Positions 20,806-32,545 of a DNA stretch of 64,000 nucleotides are shown in pieces. The stretch spans positions 8,501,820-8,565,819 of the forward strand of contig JAKSZT010054565.1 in assembly GCA_026826555.1 (NCBI GenBank), in the 5' to 3' direction. Both the position numbers and the translations under genes were made by a program. This stretch comes from Tolypeutes matacus (Eukaryota; Chordata; Mammalia; Cingulata; Chlamyphoridae). Under the pieces are notes generated by a model. The model did not search any database and was not told the DNA's origin. It worked only from the letters and a program-made list of their open reading frames with translations. Numbering within the stretch: position 1 is the first letter of the stretch; each line of letters opens with the position of its first letter.

Positions 20806-23800
20806 CTTTAAATGTAAATTGATTAAACTCTCCAGTCAAAAGGCAGAGATTGGCAGAATGCATTATAAAAAGCATGACTCAACTCTGTTGTCCTCAAGAG
20901 ACTCACCTTAAATTCAAAGATAAAGCAGGTTGATAGTGAAAGGATGGGAAAAAATATACCATGCAAGCAGTAACCAAAAAAGAGCAGGAATAGCTATACT
21001 ACTATTAGATAAAATAGACTTTAAGTAAAAAAAGTTATGAGGGACAAAGACAAATACTGATAAAGTGGACAATTCAACAAGAAGATACAACAATTATAAA
21101 TATATATGTACCTAATAGCAGAGCCCAAAAATATATGAAGCAAATACTGACAGATTTGAAGGGAAAGATTGACAGTTCCACATTAATAGGAGACTTTAAC
21201 ATACCACTCTCAATAATGGATAGAACATCTAGTCAGAAGATCAATATGGAAATATGAGACTCAAACAATACTCTGACCCAACTATACCTAACAGACACAT
21301 ACAGAACACTTTGCCCCCCCACCAAAAAAAAAAAACCAAAAAACAGAATACACATTATTCTTGAGTACAGATGGATCATTATCCAGGATAGGTCACAAAA
21401 CAAGTCTCAATAAATTCAAAATTATTAAAATCATATTGTATATTCTCTGACCACAACAGAATGAAGCTAGAAATCAATAACAGAGGGAGAAGTAGAAAAC
21501 TCACAAATATGTGGAAATTAAACAACATACTCTTAAACAACCTATGGGTAAAGGAGAAATCACAAGCAAAAACAGAAAATATCTTGAGATAAATGAAAAT
21601 GAAAATACAACAAACCAAAACATATGGATGCAGCAGAGGCAGTGCTGAGAGAGAAATCAATAGCTCTAAATGCTTACATTTAAAAACAAGAAAGAATTCA
21701 CACCAGAGACCTAACTTCAAAACTGGAAGAAGTAGAAAAAGGGCAAACTAAACTCAAAGTAAGCAGAAGGAGGAAATAACAAAGATTAGAGCAGAGACAA
21801 ATTAAATAGAAAACAAAGAATCAACAAACCCAAAAGATGGTTCATTGGAAAGATCAATAAAATTATCAAACCATTAGCTAGACTGATGAAGAAAAAAAGA
21901 GGATAAAAATAATACAAATCAGAAAAAGGTAGACATTATTTCTTATCATGCTGAAATAAAAATGCTTATAAGAGGATACTATGAAAAACTGTATGCCAAT
22001 AAATTAGATAACCTAGATGAAATGGACAAATTCTTAGAAACACACAAACCACCTGTGGAAGGAATAGAAGATCTCAACAAACCAATTACTAGTAAAGAGA
22101 TTGAATCAGTCATCCAAAACATCCCAACAAAGAAAAGCCCAGGACCACATGGTTTCACAAGGGAATTCTATCAAACACTCCAAATCTGCTCAAACTCTTC
22201 CAAAAAATTGAACAGAAGGGAATATTACCTAATTCATTCTATGAGGCCAACATCACTCTCATACCAAAGCCAGATAAAGATACCACAGAAAAGAAAACTA
22301 CAGACCAATATCTTTTATGAATATAGATGCAAAAATCCTCAACAAAACACTAGCAAACTGAATCCAACAGTATATTAAAGGAATTATACACCATGATCAA
22401 GTGAGATTTATCCTTGCTATACAAGGTTGGTTCAACATAAGAAAATTGCAAGCCACACACAAAAAGACAAATACTGTATGACTGTGCTTCTATGAACTAA
22501 ATATATTGTGTAATCTCAAAAAAAAAAAAAAAAAAAAAGAAAATCAATTAATATAATACACCATATTAACACAATGAAGGAAGAAAACCACATGATCATC
22601 TCAATTGATATAGAAAAGGGATGTGACAAAATCCAGCACCCGTTCTTGACAAAAATATCTAAAACACTAACAATAGAAGGAAACTTCCTCAACAGATAAA
22701 GTCCAAATATGAAAAGCCCACAGCTAACATCCTACTTAATGGTGATAGACTTAAAGCTTCCCTTCTCAGATAAGGAACAAGACAAGTATGCCCTCTGTCA
22801 CCACTATTACACAGCCTTGTGTTGGAAGTTCTTGCCAGAGCAATTAGACAAGAAAAAGAAATGAAAGGCATCCAGATTAGAAAGGAAGAAGTAAAATGTT
22901 CCCTATTTGTAGATGATATGATCCTATATACAGAAAATCCTGAAAAGCCTACAGTAAAGCTCTTATAGCTCATAAATGAATTCAGCAAAGTGGTGGGGCA
23001 CAAAATCAACACCCCAAAATCAGAAGTGTTTCTATACACAAGCAATGAACATTCAGAACAGGAACTCAAGAATAAAAGTCCATTCATAATAGCAACTAAA
23101 AGAATCAAATATCTATGAATAAATCTAACCAAGGATGTAAAGGACTTGTACATAGAAAACTAAAAAACACTGCTAAAAGAAATCAAAGACCTAAATAAAT
23201 AGAAGTACATTCCACATTCATAGATTGGAAGACTAAATATTATTAAGATGTCAATCATACCCAAAGCAATCTATAGATTCAATGCAATCCCAATCAAAAT
23301 TCCAACAACCTTCTTTGCAGAAATGGAAAATTGATATGGAAGGGTAATGGCCCCCAAATAGCTAGAGCCATCTTGAAAAAGAAGAATGAAGTTGGAGTAC
23401 TCACACTTTCCAATCTGAAAACTTACTACAAAGGCATAGTAATTAAAACAGCATGGTACTGGCACAAAGACAGACATATAGACCAATGGAATAGAGTTGA
23501 GAACTTAGAAATCAGCCTTCACATTTCTGGCCAACTGATTTTTCAGAAGGTAGCAAAGACTACTCAATTGTGAAAGAATATTCTCTTCAATAAATGGTGC
23601 TGGGAAAACTAGATCACCATTTGAAAAAGAAAGAAAGAAAGAGGACCCTTACACCTTATACAAAAATCAACTCAAAATGGATCAAAGACCTAAATATAAG
23701 AACCAGGACACTAAAACATCTGGAAGAAAATGTAGGGAAGCATCTTCATGATCTTGTGTTAGGCAATGGTTTCTTGGACTTTACACCCAAAGCACAGCAA

Positions 23801-24550
23801 TGAAAGAAAAAATAGATAAATGGGACCTCCTCAAAATTAAAAACTTTTGTGCCTCAAGGATTTTGTCACAAAAGTAAAAAGACAACCTACTCAATGGGAT
23901 AAAATATTTGGAAACCACATATCCAATAAGGGTTTAATACCCAGAATATATAAAGAAAACCTACAACTCAACAATTTTTAAAAAGCCAGTTAAAAAATGG
24001 GCAATAGACATCTCTCCAGAGAAGTTATACAAATGGCCAAAAAGCACATGAAAAGATGCTCCACATCATTAGCTATCAAGGAATTGCAAATCAAAACCAC
24101 AATGAGATACTATTTCACACCTATTAAAAGGATGCTATTTTAAAAAACAAAACAGAAAATAAGTGTTGGAGAGGATGCAGAGAAATAGGAACACTCACTC
24201 ATTGCTGATGGAACGTAAAATGGTGCAGTCGCTGTGGAAGACGGTTTGGCATTTCCTCAGAAAGCTAAGTATAGAACTACCATATGATCCAGCAATCCCA
24301 CTACCAGTTTTATACCAAAAGAATTGAAAGCAGGGATGCACACATGGATGTTCACAGCAGCATTATTCACAGTTGCCAATAGATAGAAGCAACCCAAGTG
24401 TCCATCAACTGATGAATGGATGAATAAAATGTGGTATACACGTGCAATGGAATATTATTCCGTCATAAAAAGGAATACAGTCTGGATACATGTGACAACA
24501 CGGTTGATCCTTGACGACATCATGTTGAGTGAAATAAGCCAGACATAAAA
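20806..24550 (+). pseudogene. L1-D ORF2 remnant
   Basis: Endonuclease start (TLNVN followed by a stop near 20820), RT text around 22080-22420, a FVDD version of the catalytic box near 22905, and C-terminal text to about 24550 are recognisable. There are many stops and shifts. The join near 23950 keeps the ancestral spacing, so it lacks the 2-nt deletion of L1-B and L1-C. It is interrupted at 22447-22536. Confidence 0.8.
22447..22536 (+). mobile_element. very short L1 3'-end insertion with poly-A inside L1-D
   Basis: Text AAAGACAAATACTGTATGA..., then CTAAATATATTGTGTAATCTC followed by about 20 A. It matches the end of the young L1 ORF2 and the start of its 3'UTR (17936-17990). A short TSD AAGAAAAT is at 22439-22446 and 22537-22544. 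It stops well before the usual L1 polyadenylation site. Confidence 0.75.
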
Positions 24551-25072
24551 GGACAAATAATGTATATCTCACTCATTTGAAATAATTAGAATAGGCAAAC
24601 TCATAGAGTCAGAATATAGAATAAATGTTACCTGGGGATGGGGTGGGGATTGTGAATAGGAAGGAAAGGCTTAAAATGTACAGGGTTCCTATTTGGAACG
24701 ATGGAAATGTTTGGGTAATGGATGGTGGTGATGGTAGCACAACATTGTGAACGCAATTAACCGCACTGAAATACATAATTGAATATGATTAAAAGGGGAA
24801 ATGTTAGGTTGTATATATGGTAACAGAATAAAAGTTTAAATAAAGAAAATCCATGGAACTTACAGTACACAAACAGTGAACTCTAAGTTAAACCTTGGAT
24901 TATAGCTAATGGTACAATTATAAAAATGTGCCCCATCAATTGTAATATACGTTCCACACCAATTAATAATGTGGTGGTATACAGATTGCATGATTGTTTT
25001 TTAACCCCCAACTCCCCCCCCCAAAAAAAAAATTGTTCCAGCTAATAAATAAAAGAGAAATGATTGAATAGA

Positions 25073-25128
25073 AAAATTTCAGTGGGCCATAAGATTCGTG
25101 CATTGCACTTCATACAAGTTATACCTCA
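25073..25128 (+). mobile_element. ancient L1ME-type 3'UTR, right part
   Basis: This is the continuation of the fragment at 18144-18287 after removing L1-D. GCATTGCACTTCATACAAGTTATACCTCA is the usual L1ME tail. A DAS SINE then splits it, and a few bases resume at 25312. Confidence 0.55.
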
Positions 25129-25311
25129 GGGAAGCGGCTGTGGCTCAATCAGTAGGGCTCCCGTTTACCATATGGGAGGCCCGGGTTCGGTTTCCGGGGC
25201 CTCCTGGTGAAGGCAAGCCCGCCCGCACCGCGTGGTTAGCTGACCCAGCGAGCACAAGCAGCAAGGGGGGGATAAATGAATAAATAAATAAAATCTTTAA
25301 AAAAAAAAAAA
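25129..25311 (+). mobile_element. DAS SINE
   Basis: Same young type as 14269 (GGGAAGCGGCTGTGGCTCAA, GGGTTCGGTTTCCGGGG, GC body, AAATAAATAAATAAAATC tail). TSD AAGTTATACCTCA is at 25116-25128 and 25312-25324. Confidence 0.97.
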
Positions 25312-25327
25312 AAGTTATACCTCAGGG

Positions 25328-26494
25328 TACAGGTCTACTGGGAAGGCCTAGGGCTAGCATCCACAAAGAAGCTAAAATCAGCAAGTGTTTACCACCCCAG
25401 GGATATGTGCTGTTGCCAAAACACAGGAAAGCTAAGGAAGCAGAGAGGCATCTGAGAGGACAAGTCTTTGAAAGTTCTTTTGCAAGTGCCAACTGAAATT
25501 TTGAGGCCCCAGCATGGGGGCAACAGAAACAGGACCCCTTCCCATGGGTTTTCCCAGATCCAGGAGATGAGGATATCACCCCCAAAGCAGGTCACAAAAC
25601 AGCAAGTACACTAGAATCCCATTTTTTGTTTAAAATAGACAATGTATACTCAGAAAATCTTTCAGCAGTATGGTTAACTCTGTATGATAAGATTGCAGAT
25701 GATCTTTATTTTCTGCATTTCGTTTTATCTTCTTTCTAATTTACAATGAAGTATAATATTTGATATTAAACAAAAGTATGTTTTTCTATAATAGTCACCA
25801 TTCACCTGGACCTTTAGGAATTTCTGTAGACAGAGAAGACACATCAAAGAGAGGTTTAATTAACCAAGAACACAGTGATAGGCTCCCTCAGGACTCCAGC
25901 TGAGAGAAAACAACATTTAATAACCTTACTGGGAGGTCCAGGGTCAACTGCTTAGCCTGAAATGAACAGAAAACATGTACACATAATAGATTCCTTAGAA
26001 ATAGCAGAGCCCACGGGGAAAAAGCAACTATTCCTCCCTGGGCTTTGTTTTTTAAACAGATTTTTGCCCCCTTCCAACTTGGAAAGAAAAGACTCCATGT
26101 GCAACTCATAAACAACATGGTACAATTAATTTGGGAATTTTTTAAAAGGTAAACATTTGGGAACAATCACCAACTATAACATTCTCAAATGATTGAAGCA
26201 CCTTTGAGTATTACTAATCACAGCAAGAAGTGAAACACAGTTCTTAAATCTGAGTTATACATGCAAGTCCCCCAAACCTGACAAAGACAAATGCATGCAT
26301 TTAAATCCCAGAGCTGTTAGTTTCTTTGGTTGTTGGTTTTTAATCAGAATCCAAGTGTTTTCTGGAAAGTCTACACACCCTAATGTACCTGCTAAAAGCA
26401 CAAACACACAGTAAGTTTATCATCTGCACTTACATACCACCTTCCTTCCATGGATCCCCAGTGGTCTGTCAGAAATATTGTTTTCATAGGTCCC
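25328..26494. other. no gene or repeat recognised
   Basis: AT-rich in the middle (25600-25800). Minus-strand frames at 25322-25595 and 25888-26166 have no motif or splice context. Confidence 0.45.
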
Positions 26495-26590
26495 CAGTGA
26501 GATGGGTAAATATTGTTACCTCCATCTTACGTGGAAATAAACTTAAACATGGGGACAGCTAAGTGGCTTGTCAATGGTTATAACTCAAGA
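26495..26590 (-). repeat. MIR-like fossil (probable)
   Basis: GTGAGATGGGTAAATATTGTTACCTCC, CATCTTACGTGG, and GGGGACAGCTAAGTGGCTTGTC resemble the reverse MIR core, diverged. Confidence 0.45.
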
Positions 26591-27272
26591 CAAAATCCCT
26601 GCAAGCAGCCCTCTGATCTCTCTCCCTCCCTTCCTCTTCTGACTGTTCCTTTGGCCCCAGTTTAAATCATGCACGCAAACCATTGTTTCCCTGGTGATGA
26701 AGGGGCATTCTATTTCCTGCCCTGACTCTGGCCCGGAGCCCTGGCTGCACTGCATTTAGCCACAAGTGCATCAGCCGTGTGTGAGTGGGGACAGCTTGGC
26801 TCCTTGGAAACCTAAGTGGCATGTGTCAACTGGCCCAGCCTACTGAGAGCCACTCCAGACCTCGCTGCCAACTCCTCTGTTGCTGCCCAGAGCAACCCAC
26901 AATCAAGGCGATGACGCTCTCGGAACTGGGCGAACAACTGGGAACACCTGAAAGGCAAACTTGCTGGCCCCACTCCAGTCCAGCCCTGAGGAAGAAATAA
27001 CCCTTAGACATCTGGGACCTGGGCCCAAGACCAGTGCAGCCCAACCTCTGCACATTTCTATGGACAGTACAGCAAAATGTGCTGGTCATCAATTATGTTC
27101 CTGATAACCAGCTGCCTTCTTGAATTTACACTTCCAGTTTCCAGTTGCAGTGTTTATTTTTATGTTCCATTAATTAATGCATCCTAGAATGACCACCCAG
27201 AATCAGATCCAGAAAAATAAGTTGTTAGAGCATCCAGTGGGTAGCAAGATTTTGAAAAGTGCTCCTCTGAGG
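26591..27272. other. unique-looking DNA, GC-richer at 26680-27060
   Basis: Frames on both strands near 26785-27092 are shadows of one another and have no family resemblance. No splice-flanked exon was confirmed. Confidence 0.45.
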
Positions 27273-27287
27273 ATGGTAGTCACTCTT

Positions 27288-27657
27288 TCTTATTTTTTTT
27301 TTTTAAGATTTATTTTACTTACTTTATTTTTTTTTTTATCGCCCCCGTCCCCCCTTCCCCCAGATGGTTCTCTCATCTGCCTGCTCATTGTTTGCTTGCC
27401 TTCTCCAGGAGGCCCCAGGAACCAAACCTGGGATCTCCCACATGAGAGGGAAGTGCCCGATGGCCGGAGCCACATCCTCCCTGCGGGCTGCAGCATCTGT
27501 TGGCTTGTGGCCTCTCCCTGTTGCAGCGGGGGTAGAGTCTAGCTCTTTGCAGTGGGAGGTGGTGTCTGCTCATCTTCTTTTAGAAGGCACCAGGACCCAA
27601 ACCTGGGACCTCCCATGTGGTAGGCAGGCTCCCAAGTGGTTGAGCCACATCCGCTTC
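27288..27657 (-). mobile_element. DAS SINE dimer
   Basis: Two tRNA-like units in reverse orientation (heads near 27657 and 27478, B-box-like CCCAAACCTGGGACC and CCAAACCTGGGATC on the plus strand), with a T-rich start. An imperfect TSD is ATGGTAGTCACTCTT (27273-27287) against ATGGTAGCCATTCTT (27658-27672). Confidence 0.93.
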
Positions 27658-27687
27658 ATGGTAGCCATTCTTAGAAATCGGAAGTGC

Positions 27688-27693
<6 letters not shown>

Positions 27694-27719
<26 letters not shown>
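27694..27719. repeat. (TG)n microsatellite
   Basis: Thirteen TG units directly downstream of the SINE dimer's target site. Confidence 0.95.
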
Positions 27720-27889
27720 ATTCTCTGTCATATATTATCACTTATGATTAATTTATTTATATTAAAATGCCCTGTTTAACTTACTGGATGGCCATGTGTA
27801 TCATATGAACTTGAGGATAGGTTGGTTGACCTTCCCATGTGCAAGCAGAGCACCCGACACATACTACCCTATCAGAGTCCATCAGGAAT

Positions 27890-28250
27890 AATAATACCTT
27901 ATCTCTGTTGAACATTTACCTTGTTCCAGGCATCCTGTCAAGCATTCTACATTCATTACTATTATTTTTTACTGAGGTTTGAACCCTGGACTTTGTACAT
28001 GGGAAGCAGGTACTCAACCACTGAGCTACATTCACTCCCCAGTTAGAGTTGGGGTATTTGTTTGTTTGTTTGTTTTTAGGAGGTACTGGAGATCGAACTC
28101 GGGACCTCATACATGGGAAGCAGGCACTCAACCACTTGAGCTACATCTGCTCCCCCATTACTATTTTTTAAATTCTACATACATACCCTTAATATCCTCA
28201 TTTTACAGATCAGGAAACTGAGGGAAAGCAAGGCCACAAAGTCACTGTAT
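27890..28250 (-). repeat. MIR fossil split by SINEs
   Basis: Left part ATAATAATACCTTATCTCTGTTGAAC..GTTCCAGGCATCCTGTCAAGC (27890-27970). Right part CTTAATATCCTCATTTTACAGATCAGGAAACTGAG (28170-28250). The middle is the DAS insertion 27971-28156. Confidence 0.7.
27971..28156 (-). mobile_element. two DAS SINE monomers, one after the other
   Basis: Plus-strand readings ACTGAGGTTTGAACCCTGGAC...CATTCACTCCCC (27971-28040) and AGGAGGTACTGGAGATCGAAC...CATCTGCTCCCCC (28077-28156), joined by a (GTTT)n tail. The outer TSD is ATTACTATTATTTTTT (27955-27970) against ATTACTATTTTTT (28157-28169). One probably inserted into the tail of the other. Confidence 0.85.
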
Positions 28251-28735
28251 TAGTTTCCTACAGCTGCTGAAACAAACATCACACACTTTGTGACCTTGCT
28301 TAAAACAACAGAAATTTATTCTCTCACAGTTCTGGAACTACAAGTCTGAAATCATTGTCACTGGGCTGAAATCAATTGGCAGGGTCACCCTCTCTCCAGA
28401 GTCTCTGGAGGAGAATCAGTCCTTTATCTCTTCCAACTTCTGGTGGCTGTCATATTTCTTGGTTTGTGACTGCATCATTCCAATCTCTGCTACCATGGTC
28501 ACATTGCTTCATCCTCTTCTGTGCATGTGTCAGATCTTCCTCTATTTCTCTTTTATAAGGATACATGTGTCTGCATTTAGAGCCCACCAGGAAATCCAGG
28601 ATAATCTTCCCATCTCAAGATCCTTAACCACATCTGCAAAGTCCTTTCTTTCCATATAGAGTAACATTCAAAGATAGGAGAGATTAGGACATGGATATCT
28701 TTGGGGTCATTATTCAGCCTACCACAGTTGCCAGC
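28247..28735. repeat. ancient dispersed repeat, family not named
   Basis: Starts GTATTAGTTTCCTACAGCTGCTG, then TTAAAACAACAGAAATTTATTCTCTCACAG, and ends TTATTCAGCCTACCACA. The same head text recurs at 36080 and 47200. It is a common mammalian interspersed repeat. Confidence 0.65.
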
Positions 28736-28796
28736 TAGTAAGTAGTGCCTTCAGGTTTCTCCCTTCATATGCTCATGAAGATTCATTGTGTAATTG

Positions 28797-29050
28797 GTGA
28801 CCATGTTGCATAGAGGTTAAAAGCTCAGCCTTTGATGCCAGGAAGACCTAGGTTTGAAGCCCAGCTCACATACTTTCTTTGTGACTTTAGCAGGTAACTA
28901 AACCTCTCTGAGCCTCAATTCCCCCATAAAGTCTAACCAAATGAGGTTATTTTGAGGATTAAATGAGATAATGAATGTGAAATGAATACCACAGTACCTG
29001 CACATAGTAATGTGCTCAGTAAATGGCAGCTGTTGTCATTCTTGTTGTTA
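28797..29050 (+). repeat. MIR SINE fossil
   Basis: Near full-length: GTTGCATAGAGGTTAAAAGC, TTGAAGCCCAGCTCACATAC, TAACTAAACCTCTCTGAGCC, GAGGATTAAATGAGATAATG, GTGCTCAGTAAATGG. Confidence 0.85.
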
Positions 29051-29194
29051 AAAGCAGAATGTAAGCTGTAGTTCTAACCTAACCTTGCAAAGGGAGGCCC
29101 AGGTGAACACTGAGCTTCTACAGATAAATAAATGAAAAAGCAATAGTAAAGTCATTCCACCACAGAGCCAATGAAAGTCAATACTAATGTATAT

Positions 29195-30555
29195 ACAATA
29201 GATCTCTCAAAAGCTTTTGGTGTAGGAAAACAGTGGGTGAACACAAACAGAATATCAATAGAGATGGAAATTATCAAAAGAAGCTGAAGGCCATAGTAAA
29301 AGAAATTTAAAATTCCCTAGAGGGGTTCAACAGCAGAGCTGGCAGAAGAAAGATCAGTGAACTGCTTGATAAGATAACTGAAATCATTCAGTCTGAGTAA
29401 CAGAAAGAAGAAAGAATGAAGAAAAGTGACAGAGTCTGAGGAACCTGTGGGACACCATCAAGTGTAACAATATACACATTGTGGAAGTCCCAGGGGGTAG
29501 AAGAAAGAGAGAAAGGGGCAGAGAGAATATTCAAAGAAATAATGGCTGGAAACCTCCCAAATTTAGCAAAAGACATGAATATACACATCCAAGACACTCA
29601 ACGAACTCCAAATAGGATAAACCCAAATAGACCTTCACCGTGACATGTTATAATCAAACTGTTGAACACCAAAGATAAAGTGAATTCCGAAAGCCACAAA
29701 AAAGGAGCAATGCATCACATACAAGGGGTCCTCAATAAGATTAACTGCTGATTTCTTATTGGAAACCGCGGAGGCAAGAAGGCAGTGAGATGACATATTT
29801 AAAGTACTGAAAGCAAAAAATTGCCAACCAAGAATTCTATTTCTGGCAAAACTGTCTTTCAAAACTGAGGGAAAAATTACAACATTCCCAGATAAACAAA
29901 AGCTGAGGGAATTTATTACCACTAGGCCGGTCCTACAAGAGATGCTAAAGAGAGTTCAATAGATGGAAAGGAAAAAACAATAGATAATAGATCAAAGATG
30001 TACGAAAAAATTAATATGTCCAATGAGGGTGAAAACATGGGTAAATATAAATGCCAGTACGGTTGTAATTTTGGTTTGTAACTCCACTTTTTACTTCCTG
30101 CGAGATCTAAAAGGCAAATTCTAAAAATACAATGATAAATCAGTGGTTTTGGATTCATAATGTATAAACATGTAATTAGTGTAAAGAACTACATAAAGAT
30201 GTGGGATGGGAGGTATAGAAACATAGTTTGTGTGTACTATAGAAGTTAAGTTGATATCAAAGCAATTGATACTGCTATAGGTTTAGGATGTTAAATTTAA
30301 GCCCCATGGTAACTACAAAGAAAATATCAGAGAATATGCAAGCTCATAGAGACAAAGTAAAGTACAAGTTGCCAGGGGTGGGGACAGCAGAAATGGGGGG
30401 TTAGTTTAGAATGGGTGTAGGGTTTCTGTTTGGAGAGACGGGAGAGTTTAGTAATGGAAGGTGGTGAGGGTATCAGAACATTGTAAATGTGATTAATCCC
30501 ACTGAATGGTCTGCTTGAGAAGGGTTGGAATTAGAAGTTTATATTGCATATAAAA
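29195..30555 (+). mobile_element. L1-E, old L1 lacking ORF2 (internal deletion)
   Basis: ORF1 text (29280-29960), the inter-ORF region parallel to 20330-20660 of L1-D (29990-30330), then a direct jump near 30330-30360 to 3'UTR text (GTTTCTGTTTGGAGAGACGG, GGAAGGTGGTGAGGGTATCAG). About 4 kb of ORF2 is missing at the junction. Confidence 0.8.
29280..29960 (+). pseudogene. L1-E ORF1 remnant
   Basis: The nucleotide text parallels L1-D ORF1 (GACACCATCAAGTGTAACAAT, CAAAGAAATAATGGCTGG, CCAACCAAGAATTCTATTTC). Stops are frequent and no long frame survives. It was formerly the L1 RNA-binding protein gene. Confidence 0.7.
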
Positions 30556-30877
30556 TTTTTAAAAAGGAATTAAAGAACATCTAAAGGGACAATGACAATT
30601 CGATGCAATACAGGATCCTGGATGGAATCTAATAAAGAAGGATAAAAGATTCAAAAAGACATTATTGAGATATGTGAAAAAATTGAATATAGACTGTAAG
30701 GGTTTAAATCAATGTTAAATTTCTTGAACTTGATAACTGCACTTAAGGTGGTTACATAAAATAAATGTAAGAAATGTACATAGTGGTATTAAGTGTTCGA
30801 AGATCATGATGTAGACAACCTATGCTGAAGTATTCAGAAACTGGATTGATAAAAAGATGGATGGATGGATGGATGGG

Positions 30878-30929
<52 letters not shown>

Positions 30930-31082
30930 TTGATGGATGGATTGCTAGGTAGATAGAATAATATGGCAAATGTGGCAAAATGTTAATCTTGGTGGATCTG
31001 GTAATCTGAGAAGGGGCATGGGTTTTGTATTATTTTTGGAACTGACCTGTAAGTTTAACAGTATTTCAAAACAAAAAGTTTA
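30556..31082 (+). repeat. old L1 3'UTR-like segment
   Basis: AATATAGACTGTAAGGGTTTAAATC, AATTTCTTGAACTTGATAACTGCAC, GGCAAATGTGGCAAAATGTTAATC and the end GTATTTCAAAACAAAAAGTTT follow an old L1M-type 3'UTR. A microsatellite at 30854-30928 interrupts it. Subfamily not assigned. Confidence 0.5.
30854..30928. repeat. compound (GGAT)n(AGAT)n microsatellite
   Basis: Four to five GATG units run into about thirteen GATA units. Confidence 0.95.
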
Positions 31083-31200
31083 GGGGAGCGGATATCGCTC
31101 ATTGGTCGAGCACTTGCTTCCCATGAATGAGGTCCTGGGTTCATTCCCTGGTACCTCCTAAAAAAAATAATAAAAATTTTAAAAGTTTAAAAACAAAACA
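31083..31200 (+). mobile_element. DAS SINE monomer
   Basis: GGGGAGCGGATATCGCTCATTGG, B-box-like GGGTTCATTCCCTGG, ACCTCCTAAAA and an A-rich tail. Confidence 0.9.
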
Positions 31201-31879
31201 AAAAATCTTTCTGTGTGGAACAACAGAAAGACCTCCAGAACTGGCCATGCAAAGGATTTCTCTTCTTCCAAAGTAGACTTAGAGCTTCCTCCAGTGTACT
31301 TGGATCCCCAAAATGTCTGTTTTTGTCAAAAGATGATCTTATATATTGTTTTAATATGGATTTACCTGGAAATAAACAGTCTTATAGTCAACTTAAGATT
31401 ATACTGATTCCAATCTCAAGACCTATAACAAAAAGAATGACCTATAAAGCAAGAGCTTAGAGCATAGTAGAATAAACCAAGAAAAATAGGCAGGAAATAG
31501 TAGGAAAAGAACAGGAGGAAAAAAACAAGAACATTTTTTTAATTGGGTGTTTGTTATTAGTATGTTTGGGAAAAGAAATGCAAACAGGCATGTCTCCCTA
31601 ACTCTGAGCAAAATAATGTGATTTAGTTATGTTCCATTTAGTAACTGGGGTAGGGTAACATGAATTTTAATAAAGAAGTTCTAGTATTTCTTTTGGTAGA
31701 TTTTTAACTTCTATTATAAATATTATCATACATTATTATTATATGTTCAATTTGTTATATTTTATCCAATTAGGTTTTCAGTTTAATGCATTGGGATTCT
31801 TTACAAATATGACAAGAATATCAGTTTAGATGGGAAATGTCCTAAGAATCAGTGAAACAAGAAAGTAATAGATTTTGCT
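31201..31879. other. AT-rich DNA, nothing recognised
   Basis: A 64-codon and an 81-codon frame overlap at 31213-31460 without any support. They end in ordinary AT-rich sequence. Confidence 0.45.
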
Positions 31880-32011
31880 ATTTTAGAAAAGAAAAACTAT
31901 AAATTGTATTGAAGTAAAAATTGTAAACTATTTCAATGTCAACCAGAAGGGAAAGAATGATAGCTCTACATCTACTAACATGGGAAGCTATCCAAGGCAT
32001 ATGGTCAAGTA
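31880..32011 (+). repeat. old L1 3'UTR-like segment, left part
   Basis: GAAAGAATGATAGCTCTACATC..ATGGGAAGCTATCCAAGGCATATGGTCAAGTAAAA is continued at 33469 (AAAACAATACATACAATGTGATCC). L1-F separates the parts. Confidence 0.5.
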
Positions 32012-32029
32012 AAAAAGTAATCCAGAAAT

Positions 32030-32545
32030 GCAAATCAAAACCACAATGAGATACCATTTCACACTCTTGAATGGCTACTATTAAAAAAAAAAAAAAAAAA
32101 AAAAAAACAGAAAATTACAAGTGTTGGAGATGATGTAGAGAAATAGGAACACTCATTACAGTTGGTGAGAATGTAAAGTGGTGCAGCCACTGTGGAACAC
32201 AGTTTGGTGGTTCCTTGGCAAGTTAGGTATAGAATTACCATATGACCCAGGAGTCCCATTCCTAGATATATACTCAAAAGATTTGAAAGCAGGAACTCAA
32301 ATAGATATTTACACACCAATGTTCACAGCAGCATTATTCACCATTGCCAAAAGATGGAAGCAACCCAAGTGTCCATCAAATGATAAATGGGGTATATTCA
32401 TACAATGGAATATTATTGAACCTTAAAAATGAATGAATGATGGACACTTGTGACACCATGGATGAACCTTGAAGACATCATGTTGAGTGAAATAAATCAG
32501 ACACAAAAGGACAAATATTGTATGACCACACTGACATTAAATAAT
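32030..32545 (+). pseudogene. L1-F ORF2 C-terminal remnant
   Basis: Opens at text for [16 protein letters not shown] residues and includes 32178-32426 (MFTAALFTIAKRWKQPKCPS). It holds the end of the ORF2 C-terminal domain only, with an A-run insertion and frame breaks. The endonuclease and RT are absent through 5' truncation. Confidence 0.8.

Larger units (their letters stand above)
18288..25072 (+). mobile_element. L1-D, older full-length L1
   Basis: About 6.8 kb: 5'UTR (18288-about 19350), ORF1 (to about 20325), ORF2 (about 20806-24550) and a long 3'UTR of the older type (GATGGTGGTGATGGTAGCAC near 24721, then further text to about 25010). A diverged TSD is visible, AAAATTCAATGGG at 18275-18287 against AAAATTTCAGTGGG at 25073-25086. 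It sits inside an L1ME 3'UTR. Heavy frame damage marks it as older than L1-C, and its 5'UTR is unrelated by eye to that of L1-C and L1-I. A small L1 fragment is inserted at 22447-22536. Confidence 0.85.
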
